DNA of 64,000 nucleotides from Lithobates sylvaticus (Eukaryota > Chordata > Amphibia > Anura > Ranidae). The notes under the pieces are model-generated. The model ran no database searches. It saw nothing but the letters and a program-made list of their open reading frames with translations, and was not told the origin of the DNA. Below, one piece after another: positions 46,392 through 57,295 of the stretch (position 1 is its first letter; the number at the start of each line of letters is the position of its first letter). The stretch lies in assembly GCA_028564925.1 (NCBI GenBank), contig CM053029.1:39312253-39376252 (forward strand), written 5' to 3'. A program made the position numbers and the translations under genes.

Positions 46392-46938
46392 ACATGTCTA
46401 TATGAAGCTCATATAGACACGTGCCTCCATCTCTAATAAATGCAGAAAGGAAGAGATTTGGGACTGAATGAGGTGTGTACCCAACAGTTGATGTAGTGAA
46501 CATAACTATGGTAGAAATACATATGCAAACGTATACACATATTCAGGACAATCTTTATTAAATTATCCATCAACAATTAATGACCATGTGGAACATGTTT
46601 GAGACAATTCATGGGGTCAGTTAATACAACATGATAGAGTAAACAAATCAAATCGAATGCAGAACATTAACTCACATGATAAAACATCAGAAGGATTGCA
46701 GCACAATAGCCTCTATGTGTTTCATGAAACATCACTTCCCCAGGAGCAGACGCAATCCATCTGTCTACAAAAATATATTTATAAATATTATAAATATTTT
46801 GGGTGAACTTTGGTTGTCGGCGCTGTGTGTTGACAATGGGAGCCGTGTTGTGAGTAAAATACAATCAATTTTGACCTTGCTTCTATCTGGGTGGATATCA
46901 CATTGCCCTCCAGATATATTGCTATTGACATATATATA
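46392..46938 (-). mobile_element. second Penelope-like inverted pair, left arm
   Basis: Reads on the minus strand. From 46444 to about 46740 it is the reverse complement of the right arm (47921-48103 joined to 52718-52832). Its outer end runs about 50 bases further than the right arm and includes AATAAA-type words. A hammerhead-like motif lies at 46709-46745. No reverse transcriptase coding remains. The Penelope assignment rests on inverted architecture, hammerhead-like motif, AATAAA near the 3' end and a 15-bp target duplication. Confidence 0.5.
46709..46745 (-). ncRNA. degenerate hammerhead-like motif, left arm
   Basis: Minus strand CUGGGGA (core CUGANGA with one change), stem II GUGA/UCAU, GAAAC, ACAU in the helix III position, then AGAGGC. 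The mirror copy at 47921-47953 has GAAACGCAU. The cleavage triplet is not canonical, so activity is unlikely. Confidence 0.35.
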
Positions 46939-47920
46939 CAGTGCCTTGCAAAAATATTCCCCCCCTTGGCTTTTTATCTATTTTGTTACATTACAGCCTT
47001 TAGTTCAAAGTTTTTTTTTTAATCTGAATTATATGTGATGGATCAGAACACGGTGGTCTCAGTTAGTGAAGTAAAATTAGAAAAATATATACATAAAACT
47101 ATTTTTCAGAAATAAAAAACTGATAATAGGCATGTGCGTATGTATTCACCCCCTTTCTCATGAAGCCCAAAAAAAGCTCTGGTGCAACCAATTACCTTCA
47201 GAAGTCACATAATTAGTGAAATCATGTTCACCTGTGTGCAATCTAAGTGTCACATGATCTTTAATTACATATACACACCTTTTTGAAAAGCCCCAGAGGC
47301 TGCAAAGCAAGAGGCACCACTAACCAAACACTGCCATGAAGACCAAGGAACTCTCCAAACAAGTAAGGGACAATGTTGTTGAGAAGTACAAGGCAGGGTT
47401 AGGTTGTAAAAAAAGATCCAAATATTTGATGATCCCTAGGAGCACCATAAAATCTATCATAACCAAATGGAAAGAACATGGGGCACAACAGCAAACCTGC
47501 CAAGAGATGGCCACACTCCATAGTGTTGGGCTTTATGGCAGAGTGGCCAGAAGAAAGACATTATTTTCAGCAAAAAAGAAAATGGCACATTTTGAGTTTG
47601 CAAAAAGGCATGTGGGAGACTCCCAAAATGTATGGGAGGAAGGTGCTCTGGTCTGATGAGACTAAAATTTAACTTTTTGGCCATCAAAGAAAAATGTCTG
47701 GCGCAAACCCAACACATCGCATCACAGAAAGAACACCATCCCAGCATCATGCTGTGGGGATGTTTTTCAGCAGTCTGGACTGGGAGACTGGTCAGAGTTG
47801 AGGGAACAATTGATGGTGCTAAATACAGGGATATTCTTGAGAAAAACCTGTACCACTCTGTGTGTGATTTGAGGCTAGGACAGAGGTTCACCTTCCAGCA
47901 GGACAATGACCCCAAACACA
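46939..47920 (+). mobile_element. Tc1-like transposon of a second family, 3'-truncated
   Basis: Starts CAGTGCCTTGCAAAAATATT after TA (46937-46938). The transposase start MKTKELSKQVRDNVVEKYKA (47336) is the paired-like DNA-binding domain. After frame breaks, WSDETKI and FQQDNDPKHT follow, then sequence stops at the right Penelope arm, losing the final catalytic Glu motif and the right inverted end. Lies between the two arms of the second Penelope-like pair. Confidence 0.85.
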
Positions 47921-48103
47921 CTGGAAGTGATGTTTCACGAAACGCATAGAGGCTATTGTGCTGAAATCCTTCTGATGTTTTATCATGTACATTAATCTTC
48001 TGCATTTGATTTGATTTGTATACTCTATCATGTTGTATTAACTGACCCGATGAATTGTTTCAAACATGTTCCACACGGTCATTAATTGTTGATGAATAAT
48101 TTA
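47921..48103 (+). mobile_element. second Penelope-like inverted pair, right arm, inner piece
   Basis: Reverse complement of 46556-46740 (shared TGTTTTATCATGTACATTAA-like and AAACATGTTCCACA words). The arm is split by the L1 insertion and resumes at 52718. Confidence 0.55.
48087..48103. repeat. L1 target-site duplication, left
   Basis: TGTTGATGAATAATTTA, matching 52701-52717 (TGTTGATGGATAATTTA) with one difference. The undisturbed sequence is seen in the other arm at about 46556-46572. Confidence 0.75.
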
Positions 48104-48573
48104 GTGTGAGGTCAATAGGGACGAATTCAGTCTCCAAGTGTTGGATTTGGGCCTGGGTGTAAGTAGTTCCATAGACAACGCTATCCGCTATCGGTGCATG
48201 GCCCAAAATCGTTTGGATTCCGATTTTGGCTTCCAGGATCGCCATCAGGTCTCTCTGAGATACAAAAAGATAATCAATACGTGAGAATTTATCGTGGGGT
48301 ACAGAGTGGAACATATAGTCTCTATCGTCTGTGTGGATACATCTCCATGAGTCTATTAGTTGTAGGGAGGGGAATGTAGAATGTTTTTGATTTTCTTAAG
48401 TATTTTATAGGTGACACATGACTTTCCAGACGAGGTATCTACCAAAGGGTTCAAGGAGATATTAAAATCCCCTCCTAGGATAAGACAGCCCCGAGGCAAA
48501 CCCTTCTAGCTCCTGTACTATTCTTTGGCAAAACAAGTATTTGCTTTGTGTTAGGAAAATAGACGTTTGTTAA

Positions 48574-49448
48574 CCACTTGCCTACCGGGCACGAACACCC
48601 CCTTCCTGCCCAGGCCATTTTTCAGCGCTGTCGCATTTTGAATGACAATTGCGCGGTCATGCAACGCTGTACCCAAATAAAATTTTTATAATTTTTTCCC
48701 CACAATTTTTTTTTTTTTTTAAACAATTTTAAACAAATTTTTTCCTCAGTTTAGGCCAATACATATTCTTCTACATATTTTTGGGGGAAAAAATCGCAAT
48801 AAGCGTCTATTGATTGGTTTGCGCAAAAGTTATAGCGTCTACAAAATAGGGGATAGATTTATAGCATTTTTATTATTATTATTTTTTTTACTAGTAATGG
48901 CGGTGATTTGCGATTTTTATCGTGACTGCGACATTGCGGCGGACATATCGGACACTTTTGACACATTTTTGGGACCATTCACATTTATACAGCGATCCAT
49001 GCTATAAAAATGCATTGATTACTGTATAAATGTGACTGGCAGGGAAGGGGTTAACACTAGGGGGCACTGCAGGGGTTAATATGTTCCCTATATGAGTGAT
49101 TCTAACTGTGGGGGGAGGGGACTGACTGGGGGAGGGGACCGATCAGTGTCCCTATGTACAAGGGACACACCATCGGTCTCCTCTCCTCTGACAGGACGTG
49201 GATCTGTGTGTTTACACACACAGATCCACATCCTGCTCAATTACCGGGCAATCGCGGATGCCTGGCGGACATCGCGGCCACCGGGCACGCGCATCGGGTC
49301 CCCAGCTACGCGGCTGGCACGCGCACGCGCCTCCCGCGGCGCGCGCGCCCCCTAGTGGCCAAAAGGCGAGCGCCGTCATATGACGAGCGGCCCGCCACAA
49401 GAGCTGCACCGTCCCGCCGTCATTTGACAGTGGGCGGTCAGCTACTAG
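48574..49448 (-). mobile_element. TTAA-type DNA transposon (family P), reverse orientation
   Basis: Flanked by TTAA at 48570-48573 and 49449-49452. Termini CCACTTGCCTACCGGGC and, reversed, CTAGTAGCTGACCGCCC. The interior is the reverse complement of 40973-41964 (TACTAGTAATGGCGG, AAAAGTTATAGCGTCTACAA). It sits inside the endonuclease coding region of the L1. Non-coding. Confidence 0.82.
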
Positions 49449-51602
49449 TTAATGTAATGGCGAGCCTCCATATGTGCCTTTTATGAAAACGAATCACCCA
49501 GCTGTATCTGTCAGGCGGTCCAAAATAACAAAAGGCACCTCTTTGTTCATCCACCACTGTATTGTTGGTAGCATGGTATGCGTCAGTGAAGTAAGAGTCT
49601 GTCAGTCTGGGTACCTGGTGAGTTTTGAAATGCGTCTCCTGAAAATACAAAATGAGGCTTACCTTTCTTCAGTTCCCTCAATAGAGTGGTCCTTTTTTCT
49701 GGGACATTCAGTCCTTTCACGTTATGTGAAATTACAATAGGGGACCGCCCCAGTGAGGAGTACGCCATCAGGAGGTTTCAGGAGTCGATTCACGTCTAAG
49801 GCTGTAAGAAAAGCTCAGGAATGGTGAATAAAAAAAAAAATCTTGTTAGGTAATATCTGCGTGTATTTAGAAAGAAGAGTTAAGAGAGTAGAAAAAAGAT
49901 AGAAGTGGAAAAAAAAGAGGCATGAGATAATAGTAAGGAAAGACTGTGGAGGTATTATTAGTACACTTTAGTAAATGAGCCCAGATACTAAAGTACCGAT
50001 GTAGCGTAACTTGAAGCCAGGTAATGAATCCATATTCAAGGTCACTTTGTGGTGACATGGGTGAGCTATAACAGCGGTGTGTATGTTCTTGATGTAAAAC
50101 CAAGAAGTGAAATGAAAGGTAACACTATTCAGTAACTATATTCTATACTAAAACAGCTAGGCAAAGGTAGAAAACACAGACTATACAATTTCTATAACTG
50201 TAAACTGTGCCATTTAAACAAAATCAACCCTATGAGGGAACTGAAACAAATATCTTTAATCAGCCTTAGGCAGGCAACCTTCGTTATTAGGGTGATGGGT
50301 TATCCATTTTGTTATGACTACTGTCCCAACTATACGGTGGATCTAGTGTCTGTGGCTCGTGAACGGAGGATAAGCAGGTATCCTGAGAGTGGAGGGGAAC
50401 AAATGGTCAGTGAGAGCAGAAGTCTCCCTGTGGTGAGTATGTTTTTGTCAATAAGTTCCAAGTGAACGACAAAAGTAGGCTCTAACCACAGTCAAACTCA
50501 GGCTTTTGCTACTGTAGATAATTTTTGTCACTAGATAGTAAGGGATGAGAGCTTCTGGGTTCAGTGAATGTTTCTTAAACCTATGCGATTGAGTCAGCCA
50601 TTGGTAGCCCTTTCAACTAGGAAGGAGAGTATAACAAAGGATTGCCTCATCTAAGCGTGTGGACAAAAAGGGAAAGGCAGTTCTTCCATCATGAATGTAA
50701 AGTCACAAGCGATCATTGTAGGAGTGGGATGAAATTGGGGGAAATGAGCGATGTACATTTACCCATCTTCCTGGGACCTCAAGGTAGACGGTCTCGGATT
50801 GGGTGTTCCCATGTTAGAGTGTCCCCCCACCGATTATTATTTTTTTTTGAGGAGTGCTTCTCTGGTGAAGAAAATAGAGATCTTGGCGGGCTTCTTTCTT
50901 CTATTGGCAGGGCAAATTCCTGGTACCACTCTGGTGATTATGTCCAGGTTCAGTGCCTTGAAGAAAATCAGCTGGTGTGTGAAGGGTATGCTGCTTGCCC
51001 CCGTGTATAACAATCAGTGCAAAGGGAAAGCGCCACGTGTATCTCATCTTTTTTTCTCTTAACATCTACAGCAGGGGGCGCAGAGCTCTGCAGTTTCTCA
51101 GGGTGATGTGCGATAAGTCTTGAAAAAGCATAATGGATTCCCTATTGAAAATGATACGTTCATTTCTTCTGGTCTTGCACATTATGTCCTCCTTAAGAGG
51201 GACATTTTGAAGATAGCATATAATGTCCCTGGGGGATCAGTATCCAGGCCCCTTGCCCTGAGAGCTCTGTGTGTACATACAAAGTGTATTTCAGTGTCTT
51301 TCTGTCTTTCCAGCAAACTGTTGAAGATTCTCTATAGTGCTGGAATGATTTTTTCTGTGTCCACAGACTCAGGGATCACCCTCACCCTGATATTATTCCT
51401 TCTCCCCCTATTATCCAGGTCTTCTAGATGCCTGTTCATTTCTATGAAATGAGAGGAGTGGGCCACCACAACTTTCTCCAGCTTGTGAATCGCCCTGTCT
51501 CTATACCCTCCTGTAGCCTCCATCGCTGCCAGCTTCTCTGTGAGAACCAGCAGGTTTGATTTAAGATCGGTGATGGCTTCAGAGAAGGTGGATTTTATGT
51601 CT

Positions 51603-52338
51603 TGTCATGGTTATGCAGTAATCTTTCCCTGTTTGCTTACCTCTCCTCATGTGTTCCAACCAAGAGGCCAGCCACTCTCACCTGGTGGGTTTTATAACCT
51701 CTCCTCTAAGCATGGCTCCACCCCAGGCCCTATCAGGGAACCCTATATTAACCTGTGCACTGCAAGCCAGTGGTGCTGATCAACCATTGTGTATCCGTGG
51801 TGTGTTCGGCTTCCTGGTTCCTGCTTGTCGTGTGCTCTATGTTTGTCTCTGTTACCGACCTTGGCGTGTTCTCAACTATTCCTGTCTGCTTGTGATCTTG
51901 ACCCTTTGGCATGTCCCCGACCATCCCTGTCTGCCTGTGACCCTGAACCTTTGGCGTGTACTCTGTTGTTCCTGTTTACCCTGACCTCTGCCTTATCCCC
52001 TTACTATCCTTGTCGTTCCAGCCTGCTGCTTCCTTCTCCTGTAGTCTACTGTGAGCGTGAGCTGTGAGACCCTGGGGGTCGCGACCTGGAGCCAGACTGC
52101 AGCGAAGTCCATCCTCACCACTAGAGGCTCTGGCGAACACCTGCTGGCTCTTAGACTCCGCGCCCTGGGGAATCTATGCTCTAGTTCCCACTGGGATCTG
52201 TGTTAGTGATCCAGTAGACCTGTGTCCTGAATCTCCCTGGGTACAATCCGCAGCAGTCAGTCCTAAGGTCCACTACCTAGCGGTGCACTTCCAATTCCTA
52301 CTGAGTGCACCTGGCACCTGGTCTCAGGTGACCTGACA
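51603..52338 (+). mobile_element. solo LTR fossil with TSD
   Basis: Begins TGTCATGG and ends ACCTGACA, 736 bases, flanked by the exact 5-bp duplication TGTCT (51598-51602, 52339-52343). Joining the L1 sequence across it restores the ORF1 reading (FAADIKSTFSEAITDLKS), confirming the boundaries. It is a lone terminal repeat, probably Ty3/gypsy type, left by recombination between two LTRs. No internal region. Confidence 0.82.
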
Positions 52339-52700
52339 TGTCTGCTGCAAAGCCAGACATATCTGCATAGGTGAAGGGCTTTGCTTAGTGTTTATAACCC
52401 CTACCCATTTCCTCTTATGCGGATTTGTAGTCCTTGCTGAAGTCCTCCTCTTCCCTCTGAGCCCATGCCATTTTGTTCCGGGCAACGTTGCTCCTTGTGA
52501 CTGATTGTGCCTTGAATGTCTGATATGTTCTTGGCAGAGGTGATCGCTGAACCATGGTGGGATCTCGATTGCGGGGTCTGGTGTAGTCGTCTGCCCATTT
52601 CCAGCTCCAACCAAGTAGGGTGTCAGGCTTTAGGCTGGGTTTCTTCCCGGAGCTCAGCTAGTGTGCTTCCATCTCTGCTGCGCCCCAAGCCACGCCCCCC

Positions 52701-52717
52701 TGTTGATGGATAATTTA
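52701..52717. repeat. L1 target-site duplication, right
   Basis: TGTTGATGGATAATTTA, the partner of 48087-48103. Confidence 0.75.
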
Positions 52718-52832
52718 ATAAAGATTGTCCTGAATATGTATATACTTTTGCATATTTATTTCTACCATGGTTATGTTCACTACATCGACTGTTGGGTACA
52801 CACTTTGTTCAAAGTCCCAAACCTCTTCCTTT
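52718..52832 (+). mobile_element. second Penelope-like inverted pair, right arm, outer piece
   Basis: Reverse complement of about 46444-46566 (AAGATTGTCCTGAATATGTA and ACTGTTGGGTACACAC in both). It ends at the 15-bp target duplication TGCCATCTGTACTCT (52833-52847). Confidence 0.55.
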
Positions 52833-53016
52833 TGCCATCTGTACTCTGCACACATGTGTGGTCTCCGCATTCTCAGAAGGGGGCCGCAACCAGTATCCAG
52901 TTTGCTGCAAGTCCATCAGGGACCCTGGTGAAGAAGCACACTGCAGCTTAGACTCCCTGCCCTGGGGAACCCCTAGTTGGCTTTCTACTTGAGATCACTA
53001 CCATAAAAACCTGACA
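52833..53016 (+). mobile_element. LTR-like fossil, right piece
   Basis: Continues the host LTR-like sequence of 46050-46391 after the nested stack and ends AAAACCTGACA, similar to the end of the solo LTR at 51603-52338. Old and partial. Confidence 0.35.
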
Positions 53017-53829
53017 ATAGTGGAGGATTAGAGATCTCACCAGGTTTTATTGCTGTCTGTGTCCCCACTGAGGAGACTCCCTCTTTCTTTTTGAGATTTC
53101 CTCTCACTTCCTGATGACTCTACAGGTCATGTGAAAACAAAATCATGTACTTTCCTCTATCTAAAGCACACAATTTCTCTTGGTTACCTCGCTCCTCTGT
53201 TATTTGCATGTGTCACGTCTAACAGGTTTCTTCTTTTATCTGCATTAGTCACTTCTGACAGGTATTTCTGACACCAAGAGCTAAAAAAGTGATGGGGAGG
53301 AGAGCTCCAGTACACAGGTTGTGACTGACAGCCTTGGCTCTGCATGTTCTCTATGTACTGCGAGAAGGGGGTTTGTCCCTTCCCTGCAATCAGGGCTCAG
53401 AGCTGTCATCACTGAGATGTGTACTGGGGACTTCAGCTCCCTGCCCCCTGCTTTTCAGAGCTGAGAGATCCTGTGTAAATTCTGGACTTTGATTGGCTGT
53501 AGAGAACAGATTGCTGCAGATAATCGGGTACAACTTATGTTAGATGATTTGCTTCAATTCTGTGTACCATCTAAAACTAGTCACTTCACTGAGTATATGT
53601 AAGGGTTTATAGCCACTTACATTTTTCACTTTTTTCATGTTTAATCTAATCTAATAGGACTATTGCTGGTGCTCCCTAATATTGTGAGTGCAAAACTCAA
53701 ACATTCTGCTCAAACTAAAAACCACCCTCCTTATGGTGACCTGTGTATTAAAACCATGTATTCTGAGACTATGACGGCTTATTGAATTATATACATATAA
53801 AAAAAAAAAAAAAATGTACACATCGATTG
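53017..53829. other. unassigned region 3' of the olfactory receptor
   Basis: No coding potential recognised. Includes an A-run near 53800. Some words (TTTCCTCTCACTTCCTG) also occur near 39355 and suggest an old MITE. Confidence 0.4.
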
Positions 53830-54789
53830 TTACCTTTTATTGAGTTTAAAATAATACTTAAAACTATCTATGATTTCCTGATTCCTTAAACTATAAATAA
53901 TTGGATTCAAAAGCGGAATTACAACAGTGTATAACACAGAGGAAAACTTGTTTATCTTCATCACGTTTTGCTGAGAAGGGACCATGTAAGTAATGCATGT
54001 TGATACACAGTACATGGAAACAGAAGCCAGGTGTGAACTGCATGTGGAGAAGGTTTTTTGTCTTCCGGATCGTGAGGAAATTTTCAGGATGCTTGAAAAT
54101 ATGGAGACATAGCTGACTATGATCAAGACAAAAGTGATAACGCCAAGAAAGATGGTTATGAAGATTACTTCCATATCCACCAGAGATGTGTTTGAAGTAG
54201 ACAACTGCAGAAGTGGAGCTAGATCACAATAGAAATGGTCAATAGTGTTTAAACCACAGAACTGTAGGTTGTAAATTGTAATTATCAACATGAACATTAC
54301 TGTAAATCCAACCACCCAAGCCCAAGCCGCCAGATGGTTGCGAGTGTTGATGTTCATGATGGAAGAGTATCTCAGAGGGTTGCAGATGGCCAAATGTCTG
54401 TCATACGCCATAACGGTTAAAAGAAGACATTCTACGCTACCGGTTGAAGATGCCAGGTAGTATTGGATGATACAACCATAGAATGATATGAAACCTCCAT
54501 TCAACCATAAAATGTACAGCATGTTAGGTATGATCGTGGTGATCATAAATATTTCACAGGAAGATAGGTTGCTAAGAAAAAAGTACATGGGAGACTGGAG
54601 ACTTGGACTGGAAGATATCAAGGTTATAATGAACATGTTTCCTGTTACTGTGGCCAGATAAACAATGAGGAACAAAACAAAAATAACAATTTTTATGTGT
54701 TGCAGATGCCCGAACCCCACAAGAAACATTTCCGCCACCATTGTTTTATTCTGTCCACAAGTGGCCTGGTGGCAAAAAACAGTAAACAT
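53830..54789 (-). CDS. olfactory receptor, intact single-exon gene
   Basis: A 319-residue seven-helix GPCR predicted to bind odorants at the membrane of sensory neurons and signal through the olfactory G protein. Visible marks: NKT glycosylation site at 14-16, TVTGNM in helix 1 (GN at 50-51), SPMYFFLSNLS at 66-76, Cys106 at the start of helix 3, MAYDRHLAIC at 127-136, SYVSIFSSILKI, KTFSTCSSHL before helix 6 and PLLNPIIYSLRN in helix 7. The start at 54789 was chosen because the next Met (residue 17) would drop the glycosylation site. Length is normal. Its closest relative in the window is the pseudogene at 10267-11276 on the same strand, implying tandem gene duplication. The class II assignment is likely but not tested. 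Confidence 0.93.
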   Translation of the reverse strand: MFTVFCHQATCGQNKTMVAEMFLVGFGHLQHIKIVIFVLFLIVYLATVTGNMFIITLISSSPSLQSPMYFFLSNLSSCEIFMITTIIPNMLYILWLNGGFISFYGCIIQYYLASSTGSVECLLLTVMAYDRHLAICNPLRYSSIMNINTRNHLAAWAWVVGFTVMFMLIITIYNLQFCGLNTIDHFYCDLAPLLQLSTSNTSLVDMEVIFITIFLGVITFVLIIVSYVSIFSSILKISSRSGRQKTFSTCSSHLASVSMYCVSTCITYMVPSQQNVMKINKFSSVLYTVVIPLLNPIIYSLRNQEIIDSFKYYFKLNKR

Positions 54790-56666
54790 TATGTAGAGGA
54801 CAAAATGTAAAATAATTATTAAGCATCTGCTAATGATGAAGACAAAAATGATTAAGAGGCTTTTTACAATAAGAAAGAGAAGGAAAGAGAAATTAAAGGC
54901 TTTGTTGTGTTTACAACATTAGGTCAGTCATAATTAGTTTCCTAAATGTCTCTCACTCACCTTTAACCCTCATTCTTTTATTGGTCTTCTGAAATAAGTT
55001 TAAGATGTGAATGGTAGGAGTGCTGGACTCCAGAGTTGATGAGAATCAGTGGTCCAAAATCCTAAACGTTTTGGAGGCAGCTCTCCCTTAAAAGGGATAT
55101 CACCATGGGTTCCTGGAGAGCTCTACAGTGTATTGCAGAGATAAGACCTCCACAACAAAAGAAGTCCAGTAGAGGGGGTTTTTTTTGTGACATGATGTAA
55201 AAGTAGAAAACCAATATGTTATGAGGTTGAAGACTCCCCCTTTTCAGGGCTGAGAAACAAGTAACTATCCAATTGCACAGTCCCAATAAATGGGGAATTT
55301 TGAGCTCCTGAAACACATTGGCTTTCTACTTTTTGTAACATGTTAAATACAATCCTCTACTTGATGTATTCAGCTATTGGAGTGTTCTTTATGGGTTCCA
55401 TTTTCAGCACAAATCTCTTCTGAATTTCTCTGTACTGCAAAACCTTTAGATCCTTGAACCCAAGGGGGATGCAAACCCAAAACTCATATCTATTGCACAG
55501 TTGACTTTAGTGAAGGGCTTTTTGGTTGGCCTTGGTCTACTTTTACATGATTTCCAAATTCACTTATACAAGATGGAGACATTTTGTATCTGTGCTATAC
55601 AATACAATAAAACAGTTGGACAAATGGTTCTATATTTAGGAAGTATCTAGTCTATTGAACTGGTGGTTCTGGATGGACAGTTAAATAAATTGCTCTATAT
55701 TTAGGTTTATCTGTGCCTGTTATGAACATACCATGCTGGTGAAGATGTTTGGCCATTAGTTGTGTCAAGCTCTGGTTCAGGTACAAGCTTTCCACCTTTT
55801 GGGCACAAGATGTAAGAACATAAATAACCATGTAAGTTAAGTGTCAGCTGTCATTTAGTGTGAGTATTCGATCAGTCGCCATATTTTATAGTTTATGATG
55901 TCTCATTATAGAAGGGATACAGGGAATTGGAATAGAGCTACAAGTGATACTAAACTCCCAGGGGGCCAATTACTAAATACATATCCTTCTACTGGGGATT
56001 TCTTCATTAGTTCCAACATGTTTATGGAGAAAAAAGTAAAAATAGCAAACAAAGAAACAAAACAAAAAAAAAAAAATTCATATGCAGTATCTTCTGATGT
56101 TATATGGTGCTATTTTCTGTAATTCAACATTTGGACAGAACAGTCAAATGCCATCTAGTTACCTGGTATGTCAGGTTGAAAATGATATTTGTAGATAATT
56201 ACTAGAATGCAAACAGAATTCAACACCGCTACATGACCCAATATCTACTGATTCAATAAGTATAATTAAATTATAGATAAATTGAAGTAACAGAGAAATG
56301 GGAGGCCGCAGCACCTACATGACTAGATCCCTGGTTGATTTACAGGTGGCAGAAACAATAGTGTACTGCTGTATCATCTGAGGTCTTATCATTTATGACG
56401 AGAGTTTGTTAGACATTGTTCAGTGGCAGGACAGTTTTCATTAGGGAGTAGAGGGACAGCTTTTCCAAATTACTGGGCAATTTCTTACTGCCTGCAAAAG
56501 AAGGTCAATTACCTTACCACTTGATGAAAATGCAAGTGTCACTGCTAAATAATGTTGCTTGAACAGTTCAATGCTTGAAGTCACATTACACATTTATTAA
56601 ACAATGTGGGGGTTCCCCTTACAGTGACTCCAAACACCAAAAAAATGCATCACCTCTAGCTGTGAC
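54790..56666. other. unassigned region upstream of the receptor, with satellite units
   Basis: About 100 bases just upstream resemble sequence upstream of the receptor pseudogene (AATGAAGACAAAAATGATTAA words), so the duplication included flanking DNA. Units like GGTTCTGGATGGACAG and CTATATTTAGG at 55590-55720 are the satellite seen at 20441-21949. Nothing else recognised. Confidence 0.5.
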
Positions 56667-56668
56667 TA

Positions 56669-57295
56669 CACTATGTTGTTAAAAGTATTGGGACACCTGC
56701 CTTTACTCGCACATGAAATTTAATGGCATCCCAGTCTTAGTCCGTAGGGTTCAATATTGAGCTTGCCAACCCTTTGCAGCTATAACAGCTTCAACTCTTC
56801 TGGGAAGGCTGTCCACAAGGTTTAGGAGTGTGTCTATATGAAATGTTTGACTATTCTTCTAAAAGCACATTTGTGAGGTCAGGCACAGATGTTAGATCAG
56901 AATGCCTGGCTCGCACTCTTCACTCTAATTCACCCTAAAGGTGTTCTATCAGGTTGAGATCAGGACTCTGTGCAGGCCAGTCAAGTTCCTCCACCCCAAA
57001 CTCACTCATCCATGTCTTTATGGACCTTGCTTTGTGCACTGGTGCGCAGTCATGTTGGACCAGGAAGGGGCCATCCCTAAACTGTTCCCACAAAGTTGGG
57101 AGAAAAAAATTGGAGAAAAATTTCTTGGTATGCTGAAGCCTTAAGATTTCCCTTCACTGGAACTAAGAGGCCAAGCCCAACCCCTGAAAAACCACCCCAC
57201 ACCATAATCTTCCCGCCACCAAATGATTTGGACCAGTGCACAAAGCAAGGTCCATTAAGACATGGATGAGCGATTTTGGGGTGGAGGAACTTGGC
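56669..57295 (-). mobile_element. Tc1/mariner-like transposon (CACTATNTTGNNAAAAGTATTGG family), 3' fragment
   Basis: The plus-strand start CACTATGTTGTTAAAAGTAT follows TA at 56667-56668. The minus strand encodes the end of a DDE transposase: VQHDCAPVHKARSIKTWMSE and DWPAQSPDLNLIEHL, containing the second Asp and the final Glu. Several breaks. The block GCACAAAGCAAGGTCCAT at 57238 onward is an inverted repeat of 56985-57045, so the element folds back on a piece of itself. Confidence 0.8.

Larger units (their letters stand above)
48104..52700 (-). mobile_element. L1/Tx1-like LINE, 5' part only, carrying two later insertions
   Basis: On the minus strand the element begins near 52700 with GGGGGGCGTGGCTTGGGGC, a typical L1/Tx1 5' UTR start. 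ORF1 has VLTEKLAAMEATGGYRDR and EDLDNRGRRNNIRVR. ORF2 starts near 49750 with SPIVISHNVKGLNVPEKR. The endonuclease continues with QETHFKTHQVPRLTD, then (after an inserted element) HSVPHDKFSRIDYLFVSQRD and LGHAPIADS, and stops at 48104. The reverse transcriptase and 3' end are missing, yet a 17-bp duplication flanks the copy. Stops and frame breaks are scattered. Insertions: TTAA element at 48574-49448 and solo LTR at 51603-52338. Confidence 0.85.
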
